Shown: positions 4,793-12,855 of the stretch, one piece after another
Layout of the letters: each line of letters begins with the position of its first letter
Position numbering within the stretch: the first letter of the stretch is position 1
Assembly: GCA_934654805.1 (NCBI GenBank)
Contig: CAKUGW010000019.1
Span: 1-34,113 of the forward strand
Origin: an uncultured Kiritimatiellota bacterium
GTDB lineage: Bacteria > Verrucomicrobiota > Kiritimatiellia > RFP12 > UBA1067
Direction of reading: 5' to 3'
DNA length: 34,113 bases
Program-made: the position numbers and the translations under genes
The notes under the pieces: generated by a model
What the model was told of the DNA's origin: nothing
What the model saw: only the letters and a program-made list of their open reading frames with translations
Database searches by the model: none

Positions 4793-6898
4793 TTACGCCT
4801 GCTGGTCGAGTTCGGCCATCGCCGCCTTGCGGCTGAGCTTGATGCGGCCACGCTCGTCGACGTCAAGGCACTTGACCTTGATGATGTCGCCGACCTTACA
4901 GACGCCCTCCATCGACTTCAGGAACTTGTCCGAGAACTCCGAGATGTGGCAGAGGCCGTCCATGCCGGGCAGGATCTCGACGAACGCGCCGAAGTCCTTG
5001 ATGCCCGTGACCTTGCCCTCGTAGATCTTGCCCGGCTCGGCGACCGCCGTGACCGCGCCGACCTCGCGCTTCGCCGACTCCATCGACTCGACGTTGTTCG
5101 CGAAGATCGAGACCTTGCCGTCGTCGTCGATGTCGATCTGCGCGCCGGTCTTCTCGACGATCGCGCGGATGTTCGCGCCGCCGGGGCCGATGAGCGCGCC
5201 GATCTTGTCGACCGGGATCTGCATCTCCTCGATGCGCGGCGCATACGGGTTGAGGTCCGCGCGCGGCGCCGGGATGACGCTCTCCATGAAGTCGATGATC
5301 TTCAGGCGCGCGTCATGCGCGGCCTTGACCGCGCCCTCGACGAGGTCCCACGTGAGGCCGCGCAGCTTCAGGTCGACCTGGAAGCCCGTGATGCCCTTCT
5401 TCGTGCCGCCGACCTTGAAGTCCATGTCGCCGCAGTGGTCCTCGGCGCCGAGGATGTCGGTGACGAGCACCTTCTGGCTCTGGTCGTCGTTCGTGAACAG
5501 GCCGATCGAGATGCCCGCGACCGTGCGCTTCAGCGGCACGCCCGCGTCCATGAGCGCGAGGCAGCCGTTGCAGATCGACGCCATCGACGAGGAGCCGTTG
5601 GAGCCCATGATCTCGCTGACGACGCGGATCGAGTACGGGAAGTCGTCCGGCAGGACCTCCGCGATCGAGCGCTCGGCCAGCGCGCCGTGGCCGATCTCGC
5701 GACGGCCCGTGGAGCCGAGGCGGCCGACTTCGCCCGTGCAGTACGGCGGGAAGTTGTAGTGCAGCATGAACCGCTTCGAGGTGTCGCCGCCCGTCACCGA
5801 GTCGAGGTCCTGCGCGTCCTTCTTCGTGCCGAGCGTGACCGTCGCGAACGACTGCGTTTCGCCGCGCGAGAAGATCGCCGAGCCGTGGAGGCGCGGCAGG
5901 ACGCCGACCTGCGCGGACAGCGGACGGATCTCGTGCTGGGCGCGGCCGTCGATGCGCTTGCCGTGGACGAGCACGTTGTTGCGGACGGTCTCGATCTCCA
6001 GCGCGTCGAAGAGGTGCACGAACTTCACGGCGTCGATCTCGGGCCACTTCTCGGAGACCTTCTTGAGGAGGTCCTCCTTGATCGCCGAGACCTTGCCCTG
6101 GCGCTCCAGCTTGCCCTTGATGAGCAGCGCGGCCGCGAGGGCCTCGCCGCCCTCCTTGCGCACGAAGTCCATCTGGTCCTGCGGCTGCGGGACGTCCCTG
6201 ATCACCTTGTCGGGCTTGCCGAGCGCGCGGCGCATCTCGATCTGGAGGTCGATGATCTTCTCGACCTCCTCGTGCGCGCGCTTCAGCGCCGCGACGAAGT
6301 CCTCGTCGGAGATCTCCGCCGCCGAGCCCTCCATCATGAGGAACTTGCCGCGGATGCCGGCGTAGAGGAGGTCGATGTCGCTCTTCGCCTTCTGCTCGTG
6401 CGTCGGGTTGATGACCCACTGGCCGTCGACGCGGCCGATGCGCACGCATCCGATCGGGCCCATGAACGGGATCTCGGAGATGTGCAGCGCCGCCGACGCC
6501 GCGTTCACCGCGAGGAAGTCGGCCTCGCGCGTGCCGTCGGACTGGATGAGCGTGCCGTTGACCTGGACGTCGTTGTAGTAGCCGTCGGGGAAGAGCGGAC
6601 GGATCGGGCGGTCGCACATGCGCGCCGTCAGGATCTCCTTCGACGACGGGCGCGCCTCGCGCTTGAAGAAGCCGCCCGGGAACTTGCCCGCCGCGTAGAA
6701 CTTCTCGCGGTACTCGCACTGCAGCGGGAAGAAGTCAATCCCCTCGCGCGGCGTGTCGGTGTTGGTGACCGCCGTGAAGACGGTCGTGTCGCCGTACGAG
6801 ACGGCGACGGCCCCCGCGGCCTGCTGCGCGAGGAGCCCGGTCTCGATCACGAGGTCCGTCCCCGCGATGTTGACCTTGAACTGCTTTGCACCTTCCAT
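4793..6898 (-). CDS. pnp: Polyribonucleotide nucleotidyltransferase (PNPase)
   Basis: The 701-residue protein is a 3'-5' phosphorolytic exoribonuclease of RNA turnover. It has the full family layout: a first RNase PH-like domain (residues about 10-140, GKFPGGFFKREARPSSKEIL), an alpha-helical linker, a second catalytic RNase PH domain (about 310-540, with RIDGRAQHEIRPL, GSAIFSRGETQ and GDMDFKVGGTKKGITGFQ), a KH domain (IGALIGPGGANIRAI, GxxG loop) and a C-terminal S1 domain (GKIYEGKVTGIKDFGAFVEI). It follows rpsO, the classic rpsO-pnp order. The antisense strand holds a long open frame that is only a codon-bias shadow. Confidence 0.98.
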   Translation of the reverse strand: MEGAKQFKVNIAGTDLVIETGLLAQQAAGAVAVSYGDTTVFTAVTNTDTPREGIDFFPLQCEYREKFYAAGKFPGGFFKREARPSSKEILTARMCDRPIRPLFPDGYYNDVQVNGTLIQSDGTREADFLAVNAASAALHISEIPFMGPIGCVRIGRVDGQWVINPTHEQKAKSDIDLLYAGIRGKFLMMEGSAAEISDEDFVAALKRAHEEVEKIIDLQIEMRRALGKPDKVIRDVPQPQDQMDFVRKEGGEALAAALLIKGKLERQGKVSAIKEDLLKKVSEKWPEIDAVKFVHLFDALEIETVRNNVLVHGKRIDGRAQHEIRPLSAQVGVLPRLHGSAIFSRGETQSFATVTLGTKKDAQDLDSVTGGDTSKRFMLHYNFPPYCTGEVGRLGSTGRREIGHGALAERSIAEVLPDDFPYSIRVVSEIMGSNGSSSMASICNGCLALMDAGVPLKRTVAGISIGLFTNDDQSQKVLVTDILGAEDHCGDMDFKVGGTKKGITGFQVDLKLRGLTWDLVEGAVKAAHDARLKIIDFMESVIPAPRADLNPYAPRIEEMQIPVDKIGALIGPGGANIRAIVEKTGAQIDIDDDGKVSIFANNVESMESAKREVGAVTAVAEPGKIYEGKVTGIKDFGAFVEILPGMDGLCHISEFSDKFLKSMEGVCKVGDIIKVKCLDVDERGRIKLSRKAAMAELDQQA

Positions 6899-7045
6899 GT
6901 GGTGTCTCTCTTTTCTTTCTTTGCCTTGTTGACTGTTCGCAAATTGACTTTTCGCCCGCCGAGCGGATTCCCCCGGCGCTGGCTTCCCGGCGGCGGCAAG
7001 CCCCCCGCAAGCCGAGGCGGCGCGGGGGCGGGCCGCCGACGCGCC

Positions 7046-7306
7046 TTACCGGCGGAGGCCGAGCTTCTTGATGAGGTCCTGGTACTTCGCCTCGTCCTCG
7101 CGCTTCAGGTAGTCGAGCAGGTTGCGGCGGTTCTGGACCTTGCGGAGGAGGCCGTAGCGGCTCGAATGGTCCTTCTTGTTCGCCTTGAGGTGCTCGGTGA
7201 GGGCCGCGATTTCCTTCGTGAGAATCGCGATCTGGACTTCGGACGAGCCCGTGTCGCGGTCATGGCGCTGGAATTCGTTCTTGATGGCGGCCTTGTCGAT
7301 CTTCAT
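7046..7306 (-). CDS. rpsO: 30S ribosomal protein S15
   Basis: An 86-residue S15, which binds the 16S rRNA central domain. Recognisable parts are FQRHDRDTGSSEVQIAILTK, LTEHLKANKKDHSSRYGLL, and RKVQNRRNLLDYLKR near the C-terminus. Length is normal. It is led by a roughly 120-nt structured 5' region (7346-7409) that could mediate autoregulation. pnp follows after a GC-rich gap of about 150 nt. Confidence 0.98.
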   Translation of the reverse strand: MKIDKAAIKNEFQRHDRDTGSSEVQIAILTKEIAALTEHLKANKKDHSSRYGLLRKVQNRRNLLDYLKREDEAKYQDLIKKLGLRR

Positions 7307-7345
7307 GGTGTCAGTTTTCTTTCTTCGATGTGTTTCCGCGCACTG

Positions 7346-7409
7346 GGAGGTTCCCCGAAAACGGGACGAAAGCCATCACCCGATGGCCCCCGCGACAGGG
7401 ATAACCTCC
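7346..7409 (-). promoter_or_regulatory. Structured 5' leader of rpsO, candidate S15 autoregulatory element
   Basis: On the minus-strand transcript, GGAGGTT (7409-7403) pairs with AACCTCC (7352-7346) as a closing helix. Inside lie a CCC/GGG pairing, a perfect hairpin GCCATC-GGGT-GATGGC (7386-7371) and CCCG-TTTT-CGGG. A multihelix junction of this kind upstream of rpsO resembles known S15-binding leaders in other bacteria, which differ in detail. No sequence match to a named RNA family is claimed. Confidence 0.5.
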
Positions 7410-7433
7410 TGAGACAGCCGCAGATTGGCGCGT

Positions 7434-7463
7434 ATTATAGCAAAAACGGCCTGCCGCAGGCAA
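7434..7463 (-). promoter_or_regulatory. rpsO promoter
   Basis: TTGCCT (7463-7458), an 18-bp spacer and TATAAT (7439-7434) preceded by TGC. The start is near 7427, about 120 nt before the rpsO ATG. Confidence 0.75.
7442..7461 (-). terminator. Possible potC terminator overlapping the rpsO promoter
   Basis: GCCTG-CGG-CAGGC followed by CGTTTTT on the minus strand, 45 nt after the potC stop. The stem is short (5 bp). It occupies the same bases as the rpsO promoter spacer and part of its -35. Confidence 0.4.
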
Positions 7464-7505
7464 GTGCGACACGACACCGGTCAAAACGTCCCCGCCGCGC
7501 CCCGC

Positions 7506-8327
7506 CTACCGGCGGCGGGCGGCGGGGGCCTTGCCCGTCAGCAGCTTGGAGATCCCGATGAGCGTGCAGGTGAAGATCAGCATCAGCGTCGAGAGCGCGA
7601 AGACGCTCGGCAGGTTGCGCGAGTGCTTCGTCATCGAGCTGACGTACGTCGGGAAGGTGTTCGTGCCCGCGCCGTTCACGAACGACGTGATGACGACGTC
7701 GTCGATCGACAGCGTGAACGCGAGCAGCCCGCCCGCGACGATGCCCGGCAGCAGGATCGGCAGCTCGACCTTGAAGAACGTGTACCACGGCCCCGCGCCG
7801 AGGTCGTACGCCGCCTCGACGATGCGGTCGTCGAAGTCCTGCAGGCGCGCCAGCACCGTCATGACGACGTACGAGACGCAGAACGTCACGTGCGCGACCA
7901 GGATCGTCCAGAACCCGCAGTCGACCTTCGCCGCGACGAAGAGCATCAGGAGCGAGATGCCGATCAGGATGTCGGGCATGACGAGCGGCGTGTAGACGAG
8001 CGCGTGGTGGATCGTCTGGAGCCGCCCCTTCCAGCGGTGCAGCGCGAGCGCGGCCGTCGTGCCGAGGACGCAGGAGACGGCGGTCGCGAGCCCCGCGATG
8101 GTGAGCGAGAGCCAGAAGCTCTGCAGGAGCGACTTCACCGCGTAGCTGCCGGAGAAGATCTGCTCGTACCACTTCGACGTCAGGCCGAGGAAGTGGCCGC
8201 GCGCGTCGAAGAAGCTCATCGTCGTGCCGTTCGGGACGAACCCGTAGACGACGACCAGCACGATCGGCACGTAGAGGAACGCGAGCACGCAGCCGAGGAC
8301 GGCGACGGAAAAGAGCGAGCGCTTCAT
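7506..8327 (-). CDS. potC: Spermidine/putrescine ABC transporter permease PotC
   Basis: A 273-residue inner-membrane permease starting MKRSLFSVAVLGCVLAFLYV, with about six membrane segments. The ABC-permease EAA loop is visible as EAAYDLGAGPWYTFFKVELP, followed by LAFTLSIDDVVITSFVNG, a segment typical of PotC. With PotB it forms the channel and couples to PotA. The start at 8327 overlaps the potB stop (ATGA). No potD gene for the substrate-binding protein follows; the next gene is rpsO. Confidence 0.93.
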   Translation of the reverse strand: MKRSLFSVAVLGCVLAFLYVPIVLVVVYGFVPNGTTMSFFDARGHFLGLTSKWYEQIFSGSYAVKSLLQSFWLSLTIAGLATAVSCVLGTTAALALHRWKGRLQTIHHALVYTPLVMPDILIGISLLMLFVAAKVDCGFWTILVAHVTFCVSYVVMTVLARLQDFDDRIVEAAYDLGAGPWYTFFKVELPILLPGIVAGGLLAFTLSIDDVVITSFVNGAGTNTFPTYVSSMTKHSRNLPSVFALSTLMLIFTCTLIGISKLLTGKAPAARRR

Positions 8328-9316
8328 CGGCCGCCTCCCGAGACCATGAGCCGCGCCGTCTGCGCGTCGAGCCGCCGGCGGTCGCGTGCGTCCTGCCGTC
8401 TCTTCCACCACATCGCAAGCGCCAGCGGCACGAGGACCGAGACGGCCATCAGCGTCGCAAGCGCGCTCGCGTGCGGGATGTTGCGGTTCTGGATCGCGCG
8501 CATGAAGATCTTGTTGCCGATCAGCACGCAGTTCGTGCCGCCGAGCATCTGCGGAATCACGTAGGAGCCGATCGCCGGGATGAACACCATCAGGATCGCC
8601 GAGACGACGCCCTGGCGGACGCCGGGGATGAAGATCTTGCGGAAGGCGTAGAAGTTCTTCGCGCCGAGGTCGCGCGCCGCCTCCAGGAGCGCGAAGTCGA
8701 ACTTCTCCGCCGCCGAGTAGATCGGCATGATCGCGAACGGCAGGAACGAGTAGACCGAGACGAGCACGACCGCCGCCTCGGAGTCGAGGATCGTCGAGCT
8801 CGCCGGATCGACGTGCCCGGCGGACGCGAAGCCGATCCAGACGAGGGCGTGCTGGACGAACCCCGGCAGCCAGTCGAAGAGCCATTCGCGCGTCCGGAGC
8901 CAGACGAGGTAGCAGGCCTGCAGCCAGCCGTCGGGATGCAGCATCGTCTTCCACGCGAAGACGCGCACGACGAAGCTCGTCCAGAACGGCAGCATGATCG
9001 ACCCGGCGACGATCGCGCGCCACTTCGCGTTCATGCGGGCGATCGCGTAGGCGCACGGCAGCGCGAGGACGATCGACCAGACCGTGATCTCGAAGGAGAT
9101 GCGCAGCGTGTTCCAGACGATCGCCGGATAGTCCGGGTCGACGAGCTCGCGCCACGTCGACATCGACCAGTCGCCGACGCCGCCGGAGGCGTCATGCCCG
9201 TGGAACGTGAACGCGAGCACGATCACCGCCGGCACCGCGAAGAACAGCGCGAGCCACAGGAAGCTCGGCGCGGTCACGAGCCATTCGGCCTTCCGAGACC
9301 GCAATGGGTTCCCCAT
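8324..9316 (-). CDS. potB: Spermidine/putrescine ABC transporter permease PotB
   Basis: A 330-residue permease, somewhat longer than usual (about 280-300). It has hydrophobic segments and the EAA loop EAARDLGAKNFYAFRKIFIP followed by VVSAILMVFIPAIGSYVIPQ. An extra stretch after the second or third membrane segment (WLRTREWLFDWLPGFVQHAL and on) accounts for the length. I chose ATG 9316, preceded by AGGAGGAGGG; a GTG at 9340 with AAGGAGG is also possible. It lies after potA and is coupled to potC by a 4-nt overlap. Confidence 0.92.
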   Translation of the reverse strand: MGNPLRSRKAEWLVTAPSFLWLALFFAVPAVIVLAFTFHGHDASGGVGDWSMSTWRELVDPDYPAIVWNTLRISFEITVWSIVLALPCAYAIARMNAKWRAIVAGSIMLPFWTSFVVRVFAWKTMLHPDGWLQACYLVWLRTREWLFDWLPGFVQHALVWIGFASAGHVDPASSTILDSEAAVVLVSVYSFLPFAIMPIYSAAEKFDFALLEAARDLGAKNFYAFRKIFIPGVRQGVVSAILMVFIPAIGSYVIPQMLGGTNCVLIGNKIFMRAIQNRNIPHASALATLMAVSVLVPLALAMWWKRRQDARDRRRLDAQTARLMVSGGGR

Positions 9317-9370
9317 CTTCTTTCCCTCCTCCTTGTCCACCTCGCCTCCTTTTTCCCTCTTCCTTTTTCC

Positions 9371-10471
9371 TTACACCTCCACCATGTACCCGTCGTCCGG
9401 GTGCCACCAGACGAAGACCTCGTCGTTCCACGTGATCGGCTCCTGGTCGAGGAGGAAGCGCGAGTGCGGCTTCAGCGCCGAGATCCTGAGCTGGCTCGAC
9501 TTGAGCCAGTACTTCGTGTAGACGCCCTGGTAGACGATGTCCTTGACGACGGACGGGAAGACGTTGATCGACGCGCCCTTCTCCGGCGTCGGCGGCGCGA
9601 GGGTGACGCGGATCTTCTCCGGCCGCACGGACAGGTCGACGCACTGCCCGACCGCGAGCCGCTTGTCGTTGTACGCCTTGATCTGCGGGAAGCCCTCGGC
9701 CTGGATGTAGCAGTAGTCGCCCTCGACCGAGACGATCTCGCCGGAGAAGAAGTTCGTGTCGCCGATGAACGACGCGACGAAGCGCGTCGCCGGGGCCTCG
9801 TAGATCTGCGCCGGGCCCGCGAGCTGCTCGACCGTCCCCTTGTTGATGACGGCGATGCGGTCGGAGAGCGACATCGCCTCGCCCTGGTCGTGCGTGACGT
9901 AGAGGAACGTGATGCCGACCTGGTCGTGGATCGTGTCGAGCTCGAGGAGCATGTGCTGGCGGAGCTTCAGGTCCAGGGCCGCGAGCGGCTCGTCGAGCAG
10001 CAGCACCTGCGGGCGGTCCACGAGCGCGCGGGCGATCGCGACGCGCTGCTTCTGGCCGCCCGAGAGCTGGTTCGGGTACTTCCACGCCTGGTCGGCGAGC
10101 TGGATCATCTCCAGGATCCCGTCCACCCGCTCCTCGATCTCGTCCTTCGGCGTCTTCGCGAGCGTGAGCGAGAACGCGATGTTGTCCCAGACCGTCATCG
10201 TCGGGAAGAGCGCGTAGTTCTGGAAGACGGTGTGGACGCGCCGCTGGTTCGGCGGCAGGTCCGTGATGTCGCGCCCCTCGAGGTAGATGCGCCCCGAATC
10301 GGGGCGCTCGAAGCCGCCGAGCATGCGCAGGAGCGTCGTCTTGCCGCACCCGGAAGGCCCCAAAAGCGAGAAGAACTCGCCCTTCTTCACCGTCAGCGAG
10401 ACGTCATTGACCGCCGTCAGCGCGCCAAAACGCTTCGTCACATGGTCGAATACGAGGAAGTCGTCTTTCAT
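9371..10471 (-). CDS. potA: Spermidine/putrescine ABC transporter ATPase PotA
   Basis: A 366-residue ATPase that powers polyamine import through PotBC. ABC motifs in order are Walker A (LLGPSGCGKTTLLRML, about residues 37-52), the Q loop, the signature QLSGGQKQRVAIARAL, Walker B (VLLLDEPLAALD) and the switch His (LYVTHDQGEAMSL). A C-terminal regulatory TOBE domain covers about residues 240-366. It is the first gene of potABC. The -10 box of its promoter is only 8 nt from the ATG, so the message is probably leaderless. Confidence 0.95.
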   Translation of the reverse strand: MKDDFLVFDHVTKRFGALTAVNDVSLTVKKGEFFSLLGPSGCGKTTLLRMLGGFERPDSGRIYLEGRDITDLPPNQRRVHTVFQNYALFPTMTVWDNIAFSLTLAKTPKDEIEERVDGILEMIQLADQAWKYPNQLSGGQKQRVAIARALVDRPQVLLLDEPLAALDLKLRQHMLLELDTIHDQVGITFLYVTHDQGEAMSLSDRIAVINKGTVEQLAGPAQIYEAPATRFVASFIGDTNFFSGEIVSVEGDYCYIQAEGFPQIKAYNDKRLAVGQCVDLSVRPEKIRVTLAPPTPEKGASINVFPSVVKDIVYQGVYTKYWLKSSQLRISALKPHSRFLLDQEPITWNDEVFVWWHPDDGYMVEV

Positions 10472-10479
10472 GGGCGCGC

Positions 10480-10488
10480 ATTATACCA
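10480..10488 (-). promoter_or_regulatory. potA promoter, implying a leaderless transcript
   Basis: TATAAT (10485-10480) preceded by TGG, and only GCGCGCCC between it and the potA ATG. Transcription would begin at or within 1-2 nt of the start codon. Confidence 0.7.
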
Positions 10489-10539
10489 TAAACCGCAGGG
10501 GCGGAACGGCGGAATCTTCAAGAAACCGCAACGCCGGAA

Positions 10540-10572
10540 AAGAAGACGGGCGATGCCGCCCCGGCACCGCCC
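10540..10572 (-). terminator. Terminator after rplS
   Basis: GGGCGGTGCC and GGCATCGCCC pair on the minus strand (10 bp with one G-U) around a 5-nt loop, followed by GTCTTCTTTT. Confidence 0.65.
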
Positions 10573-10601
10573 GCTTCGCTTCACCCACCGAATCGGCGAC
10601 C

Positions 10602-10970
10602 TTATTTCTTGACGAGCTTGCGCACCGCCTTGTGCGAGCAGAACGTGCGCTCCGTGTAGAGCTTCGCGCGCCAGCCGTTGCCCTTCTTCACCACCTTGAT
10701 CGCCTGGATCCAGGGGCTGCAGAACGGGAAGAGCTTCTCGACGCGCACGCCGTAGCTGTCGCGCGACACCGTGAAGTTGCCGGAGGCGTTCTTGCGGCCG
10801 TTGTCGATCGCGAGGACCTTGCCCTCGAAGTCCTGGACGCGGAACTTGTCGCCTTCCTTGATCTTGATCGAGACGCGGACGATGTCGCCCGTCTTGAACT
10901 CGGGGAAGTTCTTCTCCGCAAGGCCGGCAGTCTGCTCGGCGTTGATCTTGTCAATCAGCTTGATACCCAT
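10602..10970 (-). CDS. rplS: 50S ribosomal protein L19
   Basis: A 122-residue L19 at the 30S-50S interface. Family features are FPEFKTGDIVRVSIKIKEGD, RVQDFEGKVLAI, and YGVRVEKLFPFCSPWIQAIK. Its TAAGGAGGTAGACC ribosome site begins within the rpsP stop codon, so the pair is tightly coupled. In many bacteria rimM and trmD separate rpsP from rplS; here neither is present. Confidence 0.97.
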   Translation of the reverse strand: MGIKLIDKINAEQTAGLAEKNFPEFKTGDIVRVSIKIKEGDKFRVQDFEGKVLAIDNGRKNASGNFTVSRDSYGVRVEKLFPFCSPWIQAIKVVKKGNGWRAKLYTERTFCSHKAVRKLVKK

Positions 10971-10981
10971 GGTCTACCTCC

Positions 10982-11281
10982 TTAGGCCTTCGCTTCCGTC
11001 TTGGCCGGGGCCTTCGCCTTGGTCGCGTGGTGCGGCTTCAGATTGGGGTTCTTGGCGCGACGGATGAGCGACGCGACCGTGGTCGAGGGCTTCGCGCCCT
11101 TCGAGATCCAGTAGTCGACGCGCGCGAGGTCGAGCTTGAAGTTGTTCTCCTTGATCTGGGTGTCGTACCAGCCCAGGATCTCAAGGAACTTGCCGTCGCG
11201 AGGCGAGCGCTCGTCAGCCGCGACGATACGGTAGGTCGCGTGGTTCGTGCAGCCCGTGCGACGCATTCTGATCTTGACCAT
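10982..11281 (-). CDS. rpsP: 30S ribosomal protein S16
   Basis: A 99-residue S16 (MVKIRMRRTGCTNHATYRIV, then RSPRDGKFLEILGWYD, LARVDYWISKGAKPS). The C-terminus is an Ala/Lys-rich tail (KAPAKTEAKA). It is the first gene of an rpsP-rplS operon, with a promoter at 11324-11352 and about a 40-nt leader. Confidence 0.97.
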   Translation of the reverse strand: MVKIRMRRTGCTNHATYRIVAADERSPRDGKFLEILGWYDTQIKENNFKLDLARVDYWISKGAKPSTTVASLIRRAKNPNLKPHHATKAKAPAKTEAKA

Positions 11282-11323
11282 CTTCTTGTGTTCTTTCTTC
11301 TTTCGGTGATGAAATTGGCGCGT

Positions 11324-11352
11324 AGTATACCAAACGCGCCGCGTGCGCGCAA
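11324..11352 (-). promoter_or_regulatory. rpsP-rplS promoter
   Basis: TTGCGC (11352-11347), a 17-bp spacer and TATACT (11329-11324) preceded by TGG. Confidence 0.7.
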
Positions 11353-11399
11353 GGGGTAATCAGATAAGCGAACTCATCGGACGCGCTCGCCCCAACGCC

Positions 11400-12038
11400 T
11401 CAAGAAAGGCAAGCCGCACCGGCAGGGTCATCTGGCGACATTGCGCGGATAAGCGGATCCAGTCCGTGCCAGGACGTCACGCGCACCATGTTCGGCGCGA
11501 GCGCGAAGTCCCGGTTCCACGGCCGGTCAAACACCAGCACCCGCGTCTTCGTCCACGCCGCAAGCGCGGACAGGATGAGGGGAGAATCGTCGATCGCGAC
11601 GTCGTAATGGCGCTTCAGCAGCTCGTCCCGCGGCACCATCTCCGGCGCATCGCCGTCCTGCGAGAAGCGGCGCCCGTACTTGTTCACGTACGTGACCGGG
11701 AGCGCGCCCAGCCCGGCGGCCCTCAGCCACGCCTCCGTCGCCGCGTGCGAGGTCGCGGGGCGTCCCGTCACGATCTCGACGTCGTGCCCGGCGGCGACAA
11801 GCGCCTTGAGCCCCGCGACGGCCCCCGGCGTCTCGGGGTAGGACAGCAGGCAGGACGGCTCGTGCGCCAGGCGCATGAAGTCCCGCATCTGGCTTTCCGT
11901 CAGGCCGAAGGTCTGCTGCAGGTCGAAGTTGCGCACGTCCTCGTAGCGGACCCGCACGCCGAACTTCTCCGCCGCGAGCCGGCAGAGCGTCGCCGCCGTC
12001 TCGCAGAGGATGTCGTCCAGGTCACAGTAGATGCGCAT
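11400..12038 (-). CDS. HAD-superfamily 5'-nucleotidase-like phosphatase
   Basis: A 212-residue protein opening MRIYCDLDDILCETAATLC. DLDD at residues 6-9 is the HAD motif I nucleophile and acid/base pair. A later VEIVTGRPAT gives motif II-like Thr, and YDVAIDDSP gives the acidic motif IV. It resembles the small 5'(3')-deoxyribonucleotidase-type HAD family (NT5C-like), but the substrate cannot be fixed from sequence. It starts directly after the polyprenyl synthase stop, last in an htpX-synthase-HAD run. Confidence 0.7.
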   Translation of the reverse strand: MRIYCDLDDILCETAATLCRLAAEKFGVRVRYEDVRNFDLQQTFGLTESQMRDFMRLAHEPSCLLSYPETPGAVAGLKALVAAGHDVEIVTGRPATSHAATEAWLRAAGLGALPVTYVNKYGRRFSQDGDAPEMVPRDELLKRHYDVAIDDSPLILSALAAWTKTRVLVFDRPWNRDFALAPNMVRVTSWHGLDPLIRAMSPDDPAGAACLS

Positions 12039-12836
12039 TCACGCCTTTCGCCCGACGAGCTTCCGGGCCAGTTCGCGCAGGAAGCCCGTCTCGCCGGGCA
12101 GCCCTTCCAGCGCGCCAACCGCCGCCGCCGTCGTCTCGTCCACGCGGCGTTCGGTCTCCGCGCGCGAGTAGGGGCCGTCTCCGTCCAGCAGGTCGTCCTC
12201 GTACTGGAAGGCGAGGCCGAGATTCAGCGCGAAGCGCGCCAGCCGCGCCACGTCGTCCGGCGCGCCGCCGCCTGCCAGCGCGCCCATCTTCGCCGCCGCG
12301 ACGAACAGGTCGGACGTCTTGTGGCGGTAGATGAAGGAAATCGTCGTCTCGTCAATCGGATGCTCCCGCCGCACGTCCTCGACCTGGCCGCGCACGACGC
12401 CGACGCCCTTCTCGCCCAGCTCGCCGACGATCGCCGCGACGTTGCGCGGGGCTTTCGCCGCCGTCTGGCAGGCGAGCGCCAGGAGCGCGTCCCCTGCGAG
12501 AATCGCGTTCGCCTCGCCGAACCTCTTCCAGGCCGTCGGCTGGCCGCGCCGCAGCTCGTCGTCGTCCATCGCCGGCAGGTCGTCGTGGACGAGCGTGTAG
12601 TTGTGCAGGAGCTCGATTGCCGCCGCCGGATACCTCGCGTCCTCGGCCGTTCCGCCGACGGCCCGCGCCGCCGCGAGGCAGATGAGCGGACGGATCCGCT
12701 TGCCGCCCGTGCCGACGGCATACCGCATCGCCTCGGCGAGAATCGCCGGACGCTCGTCCGCCGCCGGCAGGACCTCGTCGAGCGTCGCCTCGACAAGCGC
12801 CCGCCATGCCCGCGCCGGCTCCGCCTCAATCGCCAT
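12039..12836 (-). CDS. Polyprenyl synthetase (farnesyl/geranylgeranyl diphosphate synthase type)
   Basis: This 265-residue prenyltransferase condenses isopentenyl diphosphate with allylic diphosphates for quinone and undecaprenyl precursors. Motifs are GGKRIRP (residues 44-50), first aspartate-rich DDLPAMD (85-91), RGQPTAWKRFGEANAILAGD, KTSDLF, and the second aspartate-rich QYEDDLLD (211-218). The short DDxxxxD first motif fits the IspA/GGPP type. Product chain length is uncertain. It has GGAGAGG upstream of the ATG and lies 19 nt after htpX. Confidence 0.9.
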   Translation of the reverse strand: MAIEAEPARAWRALVEATLDEVLPAADERPAILAEAMRYAVGTGGKRIRPLICLAAARAVGGTAEDARYPAAAIELLHNYTLVHDDLPAMDDDELRRGQPTAWKRFGEANAILAGDALLALACQTAAKAPRNVAAIVGELGEKGVGVVRGQVEDVRREHPIDETTISFIYRHKTSDLFVAAAKMGALAGGGAPDDVARLARFALNLGLAFQYEDDLLDGDGPYSRAETERRVDETTAAAVGALEGLPGETGFLRELARKLVGRKA

Positions 12837-12855
12837 CGCTTCGCATCCTCTCCGT

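Noticed and set aside
4403..7561. Plus-strand open frame of 1052 codons opposite smpB, pnp and rpsO
   Set aside because: It is antisense to well-identified genes, very rich in Arg, Asp, Val and Leu as expected from GC-rich complement, and has no motif.
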